A DNA stretch of 64,000 bases from Gammaproteobacteria bacterium. GTDB lineage: Bacteria > Pseudomonadota > Gammaproteobacteria > Pseudomonadales > Azotimanducaceae. Both the position numbers and the translations under genes were made by a program. Below are positions 1 through 9,490 of the stretch, piece after piece. Under the pieces are notes generated by a model that was not told the origin of the DNA, made no database searches, and saw only the letters and a list, made by a program, of their open reading frames with translations. Position 1 is the stretch's first letter; every line of letters starts with the position of its first letter. The stretch lies in NCBI GenBank assembly GCA_026707945.1, contig JAPOVV010000047.1:1-64000 (forward strand), read 5' to 3'.

Positions 1-828
1 CGGGGGCCCCTCCCGAGCGCCCCCCGCTTCCCGGCCCTTGCCGTGCCCCAGCCTGGAGCAGGGGAGTCCGATGTGCCCCCCTACGATAGTCCCGTGAGTA
101 TCTACGATAGGTCCTGGGTCTTCGGGTAGGTAACGATTGAGAAAATCGCTGAAGCGGCGTTCACCGATAAAACAAATCCCGGTGCTGTCTTTTTTTGAAT
201 GTACGTGCAATGAATGGCGCTTCGCGGTGTTGCGAACCTCATCCTTGGTTAGACTCGCAAGCGGGAAAAAGCAACGTTCGAAACGTTCGATGGGAACAGC
301 CTGTAAGAAGTAAGTTTGATCTTTATCCAAGTCGTCAGAGCGATGCAATTCGAGCGGTTCCAGGCCACGCTCCAGTCTTGCGTAATGTCCGGTTGCGATC
401 CAATCTGCACCTCGCATCTCAGCGTAATCTTGAAAGACGGCGAATTTGATGTTTCGATTGCATAGGACGTCAGGATTGGGCGTTCGTCCGGCAGCGTACT
501 CACGTAAGAAATCCTCAAATACACTATCCCAATATTCCGCGGCGAAATTAATGGGATGTAACGGGATATCGAGCCGTTCTGCGACCCGTTGCGCGTCCTC
601 ATAATCTTGAATAGCTGTACAGTATTCAGTGTCGTCGTCTTCATCCCAGTTCTTCATGAAGATGCCTTCGACCTCGTAGCCTTCCTGTTTAAGGAGTAAC
701 GCGGTAACGGCTGAATCAACACCACCGGACAGTCCGACGGCGACTCGAGTGGGTTCCACTTTCTTAAAATGGCTCGGAAAAGGTACGACTCGTATCGAAA
801 GCTGCGGCGAGTCGATAGACGAGTGCAT
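1..828 (-). CDS. mnmA: tRNA-specific 2-thiouridylase MnmA, N-terminal 276 residues, cut by the left edge
   Basis: MnmA activates U34 of tRNA Glu/Gln/Lys with ATP and inserts sulfur (s2U34), taking it from the Tus relay. Reading the minus strand from ATG at 828 gives an open frame to base 1. It has the ATP-pyrophosphatase P-loop SGGVDS (about residues 35-40), the family block GIFMKNWDEDD, the first catalytic cysteine region NPDVLCNRNIKF, TGHYARL, the block DLDKDQTYFLQ, and the second cysteine in STGICFIGE. A GTG at 759 is an alternative start closer to the usual MnmA N terminus; ATG 828 leaves only 14 bp to the divergent moaC start. The last ~27 codons before the edge keep the family skeleton (G-H-GL, LG, KG, GG, EG) but with many odd residues coded by very GC-rich sequence, probably assembly-end errors. 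Confidence 0.93.
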   Translation of the reverse strand, partial: MHSSIDSPQLSIRVVPFPSHFKKVEPTRVAVGLSGGVDSAVTALLLKQEGYEVEGIFMKNWDEDDDTEYCTAIQDYEDAQRVAERLDIPLHPINFAAEYWDSVFEDFLREYAAGRTPNPDVLCNRNIKFAVFQDYAEMRGADWIATGHYARLERGLEPLELHRSDDLDKDQTYFLQAVPIERFERCFFPLASLTKDEVRNTAKRHSLHVHSKKDSTGICFIGERRFSDFLNRYLPEDPGPIVDTHGTIVGGHIGLPCSRLGHGKGREAGGAREGPP

Positions 829-842
829 TTTAATTAGGATCC

Positions 843-1316
843 ATGGCCAAGCTCAGTCATATCAACGCGGACGGCGAAGCGCAAATGGTTGATATTTCGA
901 CCAAATCCGTGACACAACGAGTGGCGACGGCCGCTGCGGTCCTAAAAATGGCGCCGTCCACGTTAACGATGATTCTCGACGGCGAAATCCCGAAAGGAGA
1001 CGTCTTTGCAGTAGCTCGGATCGCCGGTATTCAAGCTGCCAAACGTACGAGCGAACTCATACCACTATGCCATCCCTTGTCATTAACAAACGTCGTAATC
1101 GACTTTGAATCGCAGAACGACGAAGAGTTGCACGTGCGCGCATCAGCGAGTGTGAACGGTCAAACTGGCGTCGAAATGGAAGCACTGACTGCAGTCACGG
1201 TTGCCGCACTCACCGTCTACGACATGTGTAAGGCGGTACAGAAGGACATCGCTATTGCAGATATTCGACTCCTATCAAAATCGGGTGGTAAGTCCGGTAG
1301 CTGGCAGGCAGAGTGA
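843..1316 (+). CDS. moaC: cyclic pyranopterin monophosphate synthase MoaC
   Basis: MoaC converts the 3',8-cyclo-GTP made by MoaA into cyclic pyranopterin monophosphate, the first stable molybdenum cofactor intermediate. The 157-residue length is normal for the family. Conserved blocks visible are LIPLCHPL at about 73-79, the [10 protein letters not shown] segment at 109-118 and the VYDMCKA signature at 125-131 with the substrate-binding Asp/Lys region. The start is ATG 843 with a weak AGGA just upstream. Its stop overlaps the moaD start by 4 bases (GTGA), so moaC-moaD-moaE form one operon. moaA and moaB are not in the window. The gene is divergent from mnmA with almost no spacer. Confidence 0.96.
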   Translation: MAKLSHINADGEAQMVDISTKSVTQRVATAAAVLKMAPSTLTMILDGEIPKGDVFAVARIAGIQAAKRTSELIPLCHPLSLTNVVIDFESQNDEELHVRASASVNGQTGVEMEALTAVTVAALTVYDMCKAVQKDIAIADIRLLSKSGGKSGSWQAE

Positions 1317-1567
1317 AAGTCAACGTACTCTTCTTCGCATCATTGAAAGAAGACTTAGGCGTCAGTGAAATCGAACTCGATGTATCGGAGTTGGCTGGCC
1401 GTTCAGCCCTATTCGATTCGTTGACGATCGAGCTTGGCAGCGACTGTGTCGCCCCGTTACTCGCAGAGAACATCTCGATCGCGGTTAATCGAAACATAGA
1501 GAAGGGTGAGTTTGTTCTGAAGCCTGGGGACGAAATCGCGTTCCTACCTCCAATTACAGGAGGTTGA
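1313..1567 (+). CDS. moaD: molybdopterin synthase small subunit MoaD (sulfur carrier)
   Basis: MoaD is the ubiquitin-like sulfur carrier whose C-terminal glycine is thiocarboxylated and then gives sulfur to cyclic pyranopterin monophosphate inside the MoaD-MoaE synthase. The 84-residue product has the expected size, a beta-grasp-like pattern and the obligatory C-terminal Gly-Gly (ends FLPPITGG). It starts at GTG 1313 within the end of moaC, and its stop lies 2 bases before the preferred moaE start, indicating translational coupling. Confidence 0.94.
   Translation: MKVNVLFFASLKEDLGVSEIELDVSELAGRSALFDSLTIELGSDCVAPLLAENISIAVNRNIEKGEFVLKPGDEIAFLPPITGG
1558..1563 (+). promoter_or_regulatory. Shine-Dalgarno AGGAGG deciding the moaE start
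   Basis: A perfect AGGAGG ends at 1563. It abuts the TTG at 1564 but sits 6 bases before the in-frame GTG at 1570, the spacing ribosomes prefer. I therefore start moaE at 1570. The same bases encode the last residues of MoaD. Confidence 0.7.
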
Positions 1568-1569
1568 GT

Positions 1570-2049
1570 GTGGACGAAATCCGCGTTCAAAGCGATGATT
1601 TTTCGCTAGCCGACGAATACCTAGCGTGCGGCGAAGTCGCAGGTCCAGATTGTGGCGCAATCGCCGCATTTGTGGGTCTAGTTCGCCATACCGAAGGCGA
1701 TGCAAAGGTGACGGGCTTGCACCTGGAGCACTACCCAGGGATGACCGAGAAGTCGATTGAAAAAATCGTCGAGGAAGCGCGCAATCGATGGTCGTTACAG
1801 CATGTACGCGTCGTGCATCGGATCGGAGTTCTTCCAGCCAGGTCCCAGATCGTCTTAGTTGTTGTCGCGAGTTCGCATCGACCGGACGCATTTGCGGCGT
1901 GCGAGTTCATCATGGACTTTCTCAAAACCGAAGCGGTTTTCTGGAAAAAAGAGATGCGTTCCGATGGTGATATCTGGATCAAGTCGACCACCGGCGACTA
2001 CGCGCGCCGCGACGGTTGGGAAAGCGGTATTTCTTCCTCCATCGAATGA
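1570..2049 (+). CDS. moaE: molybdopterin synthase catalytic subunit MoaE
   Basis: MoaE is the large subunit of molybdopterin synthase; it binds cyclic pyranopterin monophosphate and receives two sulfurs from MoaD. The 159-residue product carries the family blocks GAIAAFVGLVRHTEGDAKV (about 31-49), LEHYPGMTEKSI, HRIGVLPARSQIVLVVV and the active-site region FLKTEAVFWKKE with the catalytic lysines. The GTG at 1570 is preferred over the TTG at 1564 because of the AGGAGG spacing. It is the last gene of moaCDE; icd follows after 73 bases with its own promoter-like hexamer. Confidence 0.95.
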   Translation: MDEIRVQSDDFSLADEYLACGEVAGPDCGAIAAFVGLVRHTEGDAKVTGLHLEHYPGMTEKSIEKIVEEARNRWSLQHVRVVHRIGVLPARSQIVLVVVASSHRPDAFAACEFIMDFLKTEAVFWKKEMRSDGDIWIKSTTGDYARRDGWESGISSSIE

Positions 2050-2084
2050 CGCTGGGGTCGTGCAATCTCACGCCTGACCCTTTC

Positions 2085-2090
2085 TATAAT
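2085..2090 (+). promoter_or_regulatory. putative -10 hexamer TATAAT upstream of icd
   Basis: A perfect TATAAT lies 33 bases before the icd start, followed by a C-rich stretch. The -35 region is weak (TGCAAT, 18 bases upstream). The site lies after the moaE stop and would give icd its own transcript. Confidence 0.5.
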
Positions 2091-2122
2091 CCGCCCCCCT
2101 TTCAACGCACGGGTGACTCTAC

Positions 2123-3379
2123 ATGGGCTACCAACACATTGTTGTTCCGTCTGATGGTCAGCACGTATCTGTGGCGGAAGATGGTAGTCTCATAGTTCCT
2201 GATAACCCCATCATCCCTTTTATCGAAGGGGACGGTATCGGCGTCGATATCACGCCCGTGATGAAGAAAGTCGTCGATGTCGCGGTGAGCAAGGCATACC
2301 ACGACGAGCGTAGGATCGTCTGGATGGAAATCTATTCGGGTGAGAAATCACTTGAGATTTACGGTCCTGACGAATGGTTGCCGGAGGAGACGCTTGAGGC
2401 GATGCGAGAGTTTAGCATCGGCATCAAGGGTCCAATGACGACACCGGTCGGTGGCGGTATACGATCCCTCAATGTTGCCTTGCGACAACACCTCGATCTT
2501 TATGTCTGCCTACGCCCCGTACGCTGGTTTCAAGGCGTACCGAGTCCAGTCGTTGCGCCTCAGAAGACCGACATGGTGATCTTCCGTGAGAACACCGAGG
2601 ATATCTACGCAGGCGTTGAATGGGAGGCCGATAGCGCTGAGGCGGATCGTGTGATCGCGTTCCTTCGCGAGGAAATGGGTATTCAGAAGATTCGATTCCC
2701 GCAGCATTGTGGGATTGGCGTGAAACCTGTATCTGTCGAAGGATCGCACCGACTAATTCGCAAAGCAATTCAATACGCGATTCAAGAGGATCGTGACTCG
2801 GTAACGTTCGTTCACAAGGGGAACATCATGAAGTTCACCGAAGGCGCGTTTAAGGATTGGGGTTACGAGTTGGCGGCAGACGAGTTCGGTGCAACGCCAC
2901 TGGACGGTGGCCCATGGCATGAACTAACTAACCCTGATACTGGTAAGCAAATCGTTATTAAAGATATGATCGCCGACGCGATGCTACAGCAGATTTTGAC
3001 GCGTCCTGATGAGTACGACGTAATTGCGACGATGAACTTGAACGGCGACTATATTTCTGACGCGCTCGCGGCTCAGGTTGGCGGCATTGGTATTGCGCCA
3101 GGCGCGAATATCGGCGATCGGATCGCGTTGTTTGAGGCCACGCACGGTACTGCCCCTAAATATGCCGGTCAAGATAAAGTCAATCCAGGTTCATTGATCT
3201 TGTCTGCAGAAATGATGCTACGTCATTTAGGCTGGCGTGAAGCTGCCGATCTGATCATTCAAGGCATGGAAGGTGCAATCGGGGAGAAAACCGTTACTTA
3301 CGATTTTGAGCGATTGATGACGGGTGCGACGCTTCTCAAGTGTTCCGAGTTTGGCGACGCGATGATCGCCAAAATGTGA
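2123..3379 (+). CDS. icd: NADP-dependent isocitrate dehydrogenase
   Basis: This is the TCA-cycle enzyme that oxidises isocitrate to 2-oxoglutarate and CO2, cytosolic homodimer, 418 residues as in E. coli Icd. Seen are [15 protein letters not shown] near the N terminus, the substrate loop [11 protein letters not shown] with the regulatory serine, the Arg-rich [38 protein letters not shown], the metal-binding [13 protein letters not shown] and the cofactor block [20 protein letters not shown], whose Lys-Tyr pair is typical of NADP-specific enzymes. The gene is monocistronic between moaE and clpS. Many gammaproteobacteria have cspD between icd and clpS; no cspD is seen here. Confidence 0.97.
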   Translation: MGYQHIVVPSDGQHVSVAEDGSLIVPDNPIIPFIEGDGIGVDITPVMKKVVDVAVSKAYHDERRIVWMEIYSGEKSLEIYGPDEWLPEETLEAMREFSIGIKGPMTTPVGGGIRSLNVALRQHLDLYVCLRPVRWFQGVPSPVVAPQKTDMVIFRENTEDIYAGVEWEADSAEADRVIAFLREEMGIQKIRFPQHCGIGVKPVSVEGSHRLIRKAIQYAIQEDRDSVTFVHKGNIMKFTEGAFKDWGYELAADEFGATPLDGGPWHELTNPDTGKQIVIKDMIADAMLQQILTRPDEYDVIATMNLNGDYISDALAAQVGGIGIAPGANIGDRIALFEATHGTAPKYAGQDKVNPGSLILSAEMMLRHLGWREAADLIIQGMEGAIGEKTVTYDFERLMTGATLLKCSEFGDAMIAKM

Positions 3380-3412
3380 ATCAGAAGCTTCATAAACTAG
3401 ATTAATTTCTCG

Positions 3413-3437
3413 ATGAATCGACTGTTTCGCGATTCAT
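3413..3437 (+). terminator. hairpin downstream of icd, possible terminator
   Basis: A perfect 8-bp stem, ATGAATCG (3413-3420) with CGATTCAT (3430-3437), and a 9-base loop lie 34 bases after the icd stop. No clean T-run follows, so it may be a weak terminator or an mRNA 3'-end structure. Confidence 0.35.
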
Positions 3438-3548
3438 ATATACCGTACATCGGCTCCTACTCACTGATTTCGTACAGGAGTGTGTCCAGGGAATTTGAGT
3501 AAACTATTTGTTTGTTAGCCGATAAAACACCAAGCTTTCAACGAGATT

Positions 3549-3878
3549 ATGCCCCCTGATTCCGACGACGATCTAGTCATTGAACGAGGCGTAAAAGTTG
3601 AACCTGCCAAGCCTAAACTAGAAAAACCACCTATGTACAAGGTCATTCTTTTGAATGACGATTACACGCCCATGGAATTTGTGGTTCATGTCCTTGAGTC
3701 TATTTTCGGAATTGAGACCGAACGTGCGATTCAATTGATGCTCGCCGTACATACGTTAGGTAGCGCAACGATCGCCATCTACCCACGTGAAATTGCTGAA
3801 ACCAAGAGCGAGCGTGTTAACGCATATGCTCAACAAAACAACCACCCGTTGTTGTCTAAAATCGAGAAAACGGATTGA
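3549..3878 (+). CDS. clpS: ATP-dependent Clp protease adaptor ClpS
   Basis: ClpS binds N-degron substrates with N-terminal Leu, Phe, Trp or Tyr and hands them to ClpA. The 109-residue product has a flexible charged N-terminal arm followed by the core: MYKVILLNDDYTPMEFVVHVL (about 29-49, the hydrophobic-pocket Asn-Asp-Asp and Met), then IQLMLAVHTLG, IYPREIAETK and the C-terminal NNHPLLSKIE. In most ClpS proteins the fourth element reads LMLxVHxxGxG; here it is LAVHTLGSATIAI, which is slightly divergent. The gene stands immediately before clpA, the usual arrangement, with 146 bases between them. Confidence 0.95.
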   Translation: MPPDSDDDLVIERGVKVEPAKPKLEKPPMYKVILLNDDYTPMEFVVHVLESIFGIETERAIQLMLAVHTLGSATIAIYPREIAETKSERVNAYAQQNNHPLLSKIEKTD

Positions 3879-4024
3879 CAAATGGCTTGTCTACTTGAAA
3901 ATGGACTCAACGTCTCCATATTTACTTTAAGCGCTCAGGCGACTTGACATTGCGCAAGGCTAACGCAATGCGACGTTCACCCACCTTTAGCCACTGCATT
4001 CTGTAAGGCAAAAGCGCCCTCCCG

Positions 4025-6337
4025 ATGATTGATAAAGAACTAACCGAAGCCATCAATGAAGTCTCCATGCACGCTATGCAGAAGCGTCATGATCTTCTTA
4101 CGACGGAACACCTTCTGTATGCGCTTCTGAATATTCCGGATGTCATCGACATTCTCGAAAACGTACTCGTTGATATCGATTTACTCAAGAAGAATCTTGA
4201 GAAGTATCTAGAAACCCACATAACGATGCGTTCTCAGGGCGACCCAGACAAGCGTCCGGACCACTCTTTGGCATTCATGAGGGTGATGCAGCGAGCGCTC
4301 TTCTCGGTTACACAGAGCCAAAAGAACGCGGTCGTTCAGGGTAGGCACGTGTTGATCGCACTCTTTACGGAACGAGAAACAGAAGCCTACAAAATGCTGC
4401 AAGCTCAGGGAGTTGACCGCACCGACGTGATTCGATATGTCACGCATGGCGCCTCAAAACGGCGTGAAGATGCGATGGCAGAAGGTCAAGGTTCTTCGAC
4501 CGCTAACCGTGATGAAGAACAGGAAAAAGAAACCGAGTCTGCACTATCGCGGTTCACGCTGAACCTTAATGATCAAGCACGAGAAGGCAAGATTGACCCG
4601 TTGATCGGGAGAGACCTTGAACTCGAACGCGTGCTACAGATCCTATGTCGCCGTCGCAAGAACAATCCTTTGCTTGTCGGCGAATCTGGTGTAGGTAAGA
4701 CGGCCATTGCCGAGGGACTCGCGAAACGAATCACCGACGGCCAGGTACCGGAAATCGTGAAAGATGCGGTCATATACGCACTAGATTTAGGGGCGTTGCT
4801 AGCCGGTACACGCTATCGGGGCGACTTTGAGGAGAGATTTAAGGCGGTTCTCAAGGAATTGACCGACGAGAAACGGGCGATTCTGTTCATAGATGAAATT
4901 CACACAGTGATCGGAGCTGGCTCGGCGTCCGGCTCGGTATCGGACGCCTCAAACATGCTGAAACCAGCGCTGGCAAACGGCGATATCCGCTGCATGGGAT
5001 CGACAACGTTTAAGGAGTTCCGCGGCATCTTTGACAAAGATCGAGCGCTGTCGCGACGGTTCCAAAAAGTCGACATCGGTGAACCGAGTGTTGACGACAC
5101 CTACAAGATTCTTAAGGGTCTGAAGAGCCGCTACGAAGATCACTACTCCTTGCGTTTCACGGATCGTGCACTTCGAGCGGCAGCGGAACTTTCGGCTAAA
5201 TACATCAATGAACGCTTCCTTCCAGACAAGGCAATCGATGTCGTTGATGAGGCCGGAGCCTATCAGAAGCTACAGTCTCCAAGTCGTCGAAAGAAATCGA
5301 TTGGTGTCGTAGATGTTGAACAGATCGTTGCAAAAATCGCTCGTATTCCATCCGCACAGGTAACTTCAACAGACAAGGAAAACCTGCAGGACTTGGAAGA
5401 AAAACTGCGCATGGCAGTTTTTGGCCAGGACGATGCGATCAAGACCTTGGCGTCTGCAATCCGACTTGCGCGTGCTGGGCTACAAGTGGACGAAAAGCCG
5501 ATTGGTTCATTCTTGTTTGCCGGACCAACAGGGGTTGGTAAGACCGAGGTCTGTCGTCAGCTCGCACGAATCATGGGTGTCGAGCTGCTTCGTTACGACA
5601 TGTCGGAGTACATGGAACGACACACCGTATCGCGGTTGATCGGCGCGCCTCCAGGCTACGTTGGCTACGATCAAGGCGGCTTGTTGACGGAAGCGGTGAC
5701 GAAGAATCCTCACTGCGTCGTATTGCTTGACGAGATTGAAAAAGCCCATCCGGACGTTTTCAACCTTCTACTCCAGGTGATGGATCACGGTACGCTTACG
5801 GATAACAACGGGCGTAGCGCAGACTTCCGGAACATCGTCTTGATTATGACGACGAATGCTGGCGCACAAGAGGCCAGTCGCTCGTCGATGGGATTCACTG
5901 AACAGGATCACACTACCGATCAAAGCGAAGTCATTAAGAAAATGTTTACGCCGGAATTTCGTAACCGGATGGACGCGATTGTTTATTTCAACGCGCTGCC
6001 GATGGAAGTCATTCGAACTGTCGTTGACAAGTTCTTGGATGAGTTACAGGCGCAACTTGACAATAAAAATGTCGAGCTGGAAGTATCAGACGAGGCGAAA
6101 GAATGGCTCGCGGTTAACGGGTTCGACGAAAAGATGGGGGCTCGTCCCATGCAACGCTTGATTCAGGAAGAGGTCAAGCGGAATCTGGCAGATTTCATCC
6201 TATTCGGTGAACTGGCGGACAATGGTGGTATTGCGGAAGTCAATATCGAGGACGACAAAATCAAGATTACTACTCGACCTCATAAAAGCCGACAGCAACC
6301 TCAAGAGAAAGAACCGGAAAAACAGCCGACGAATTAA
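4025..6337 (+). CDS. clpA: ATP-dependent Clp protease ATP-binding subunit ClpA
   Basis: ClpA is the hexameric AAA+ unfoldase that feeds substrates to ClpP. The 770-residue product has the N-terminal ClpN repeats (about 1-145, docking site of ClpS), a first AAA domain with Walker A GESGVGKT near 219 and Walker B ILFIDEIH, and a second with Walker A GPTGVGKT near 499, pore loop GYVGYDQGG and Walker B VVLLDEIEKAHPD. The ClpP-docking loop tripeptide is MGF (in SSMGFTEQD), in the place of the IGL of E. coli ClpA. The C terminus is a charged, Gln/Glu/Pro-rich tail. clpP is not in the window. It faces infA tail to tail. Confidence 0.97.
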   Translation: MIDKELTEAINEVSMHAMQKRHDLLTTEHLLYALLNIPDVIDILENVLVDIDLLKKNLEKYLETHITMRSQGDPDKRPDHSLAFMRVMQRALFSVTQSQKNAVVQGRHVLIALFTERETEAYKMLQAQGVDRTDVIRYVTHGASKRREDAMAEGQGSSTANRDEEQEKETESALSRFTLNLNDQAREGKIDPLIGRDLELERVLQILCRRRKNNPLLVGESGVGKTAIAEGLAKRITDGQVPEIVKDAVIYALDLGALLAGTRYRGDFEERFKAVLKELTDEKRAILFIDEIHTVIGAGSASGSVSDASNMLKPALANGDIRCMGSTTFKEFRGIFDKDRALSRRFQKVDIGEPSVDDTYKILKGLKSRYEDHYSLRFTDRALRAAAELSAKYINERFLPDKAIDVVDEAGAYQKLQSPSRRKKSIGVVDVEQIVAKIARIPSAQVTSTDKENLQDLEEKLRMAVFGQDDAIKTLASAIRLARAGLQVDEKPIGSFLFAGPTGVGKTEVCRQLARIMGVELLRYDMSEYMERHTVSRLIGAPPGYVGYDQGGLLTEAVTKNPHCVVLLDEIEKAHPDVFNLLLQVMDHGTLTDNNGRSADFRNIVLIMTTNAGAQEASRSSMGFTEQDHTTDQSEVIKKMFTPEFRNRMDAIVYFNALPMEVIRTVVDKFLDELQAQLDNKNVELEVSDEAKEWLAVNGFDEKMGARPMQRLIQEEVKRNLADFILFGELADNGGIAEVNIEDDKIKITTRPHKSRQQPQEKEPEKQPTN

Positions 6338-6362
6338 TCGTTCAGCTTAGTGCGAACGTAGG

Positions 6363-6578
6363 TTACTTCCGGAATGTGATACGACCTTTCGTCAGGTCGT
6401 AGGGCGTAAGTTCGACCTTTACGCGATCACCTTTCAAAATACGAATGTAGTTACGTCGCATTTTGCCTGAAATATGGGCCGTGACCACATGGTCGTTATC
6501 GAGTCGGACACGAAACATCGTATTTGGCAAGACGTCTTCGACTTGCCCGTCCATCTCCATAGGTTCTTGTTTCGGCAT
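6363..6578 (-). CDS. infA: translation initiation factor IF-1
   Basis: IF-1 binds the A site of the 30S subunit and helps IF-2 and IF-3 choose the initiator tRNA. The 71-residue OB-fold protein has the expected blocks: [50 protein letters not shown] and GRITFRK. The N terminus [12 protein letters not shown] differs from the usual MAKEDxIEMxG, but the rest is canonical. It lies 77 bases downstream of bpt on the same strand, with a possible -10 (TACAAT, 6606-6611 read on the minus strand). The gene order clpA-infA-bpt-aat is conserved in pseudomonads. Confidence 0.97.
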   Translation of the reverse strand: MPKQEPMEMDGQVEDVLPNTMFRVRLDNDHVVTAHISGKMRRNYIRILKGDRVKVELTPYDLTKGRITFRK

Positions 6579-6655
6579 CTAATACCCAAAGCTGACAACG
6601 GCGGTATTGTAGACGTTAGTTCGAAGTTCCGTGCCGTTAAACGGACGTAAGGCGT

Positions 6656-7408
6656 CTATTCGTGGTGATCGTCGAATCGGACCCACTCGTCTTCGATTAG
6701 TCGTTCTTGAGGCTGAAAGTCCATCTTGTACCTCATATTCTTAACCGCATCAAGGGCAAACCCTAGGTAGAGATGGTCCAATCCGTCCCTACGGGCGAGC
6801 TCGATCTGCGTCAAGATCGCGAACGTGCCGAGACTTCGCTCGCTGAGATCGGTATCAAAAATCGTGTAGTTGGCTGAGAGCCCATCGAGTAGCCGGTCAG
6901 TTTGTGCGATGAACACGAGTCGATCGCCCAAAAACCCGTAAATATGAAAATCGAGTCGGTCAGGTTCTAAATGCAACATGGTTCGTAGCGTATTGAAATC
7001 GGGAGGGTACATCGAACCATTTGTATGCCTTGTTTTGATGTACTTGTCGTAGAGCCTAAAGGCTTCGTGGTCACTGACGAGTTTTTCTCTACTTACTTCG
7101 ATTTCTATATCTTTATTAGCGCGAAGAATTCTGCGGAACCTGCGTTTCATCTGAAACTCGTTCACAAGAACGCGCGTCGCGATGCAGGCTTCACAATTTG
7201 AACAGTAAGGTCTGTAGACAAGTCGTCCTTGTCGCCTGTATCCGTGAGAGCCGAAATCGCTCCAGAAGGCGTCGATTAGTGAGTCTCGAACCGATAACTC
7301 GTCAGTCGAATATTCTGGAAAGACTACATGGAAAAGGGTTTCCGTCTTACCCTCAATGTACGGACACGGTTGTTGCGAAGCAAGTAGCTTGGGTCCGACG
7401 GAGTTCAC
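6656..7408 (-). CDS. bpt: aspartate/glutamate leucyltransferase Bpt (N-degron pathway)
   Basis: Bpt (formerly annotated as arginyltransferase, Ate-like) transfers leucine from Leu-tRNA to proteins with N-terminal Asp or Glu, making them ClpS/ClpAP substrates. The 250-residue product contains the family N-terminal block CPYIEGKTETLFHVV, the Cys motif RPYCSNCEACIATRV, the phrase YDKYIKTRHTNGSMYP and the GNAT-like C-terminal half ending in the KNMRYKMDFQPQE segment followed by a short tail. It starts 3 bases after the aat stop, so the two transferases are co-transcribed. Distinction of Bpt from eukaryote-like Ate is by bacterial context and length. Confidence 0.93.
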   Translation of the reverse strand: MNSVGPKLLASQQPCPYIEGKTETLFHVVFPEYSTDELSVRDSLIDAFWSDFGSHGYRRQGRLVYRPYCSNCEACIATRVLVNEFQMKRRFRRILRANKDIEIEVSREKLVSDHEAFRLYDKYIKTRHTNGSMYPPDFNTLRTMLHLEPDRLDFHIYGFLGDRLVFIAQTDRLLDGLSANYTIFDTDLSERSLGTFAILTQIELARRDGLDHLYLGFALDAVKNMRYKMDFQPQERLIEDEWVRFDDHHE

Positions 7409-7411
7409 GAT

Positions 7412-9428
<2,017 letters not shown>

Positions 9429-9490
9429 CCGTTACTTGACGATCTCAGGTGATATGAGATGTTCATTGTTAGGATGTGTGAACGAAACGG

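Noticed and set aside
249-644. A 131-codon minus-strand open frame
   Set aside because: It is a shadow of mnmA in another frame; the mnmA frame, which runs off the window, carries all family motifs.
3944-3970. TTGACA and a CATTGCG/CGCAATG hairpin upstream of clpA as a promoter or terminator
   Set aside because: No fitting -10 at the right distance and no T-run after the stem; the evidence is too weak either way.
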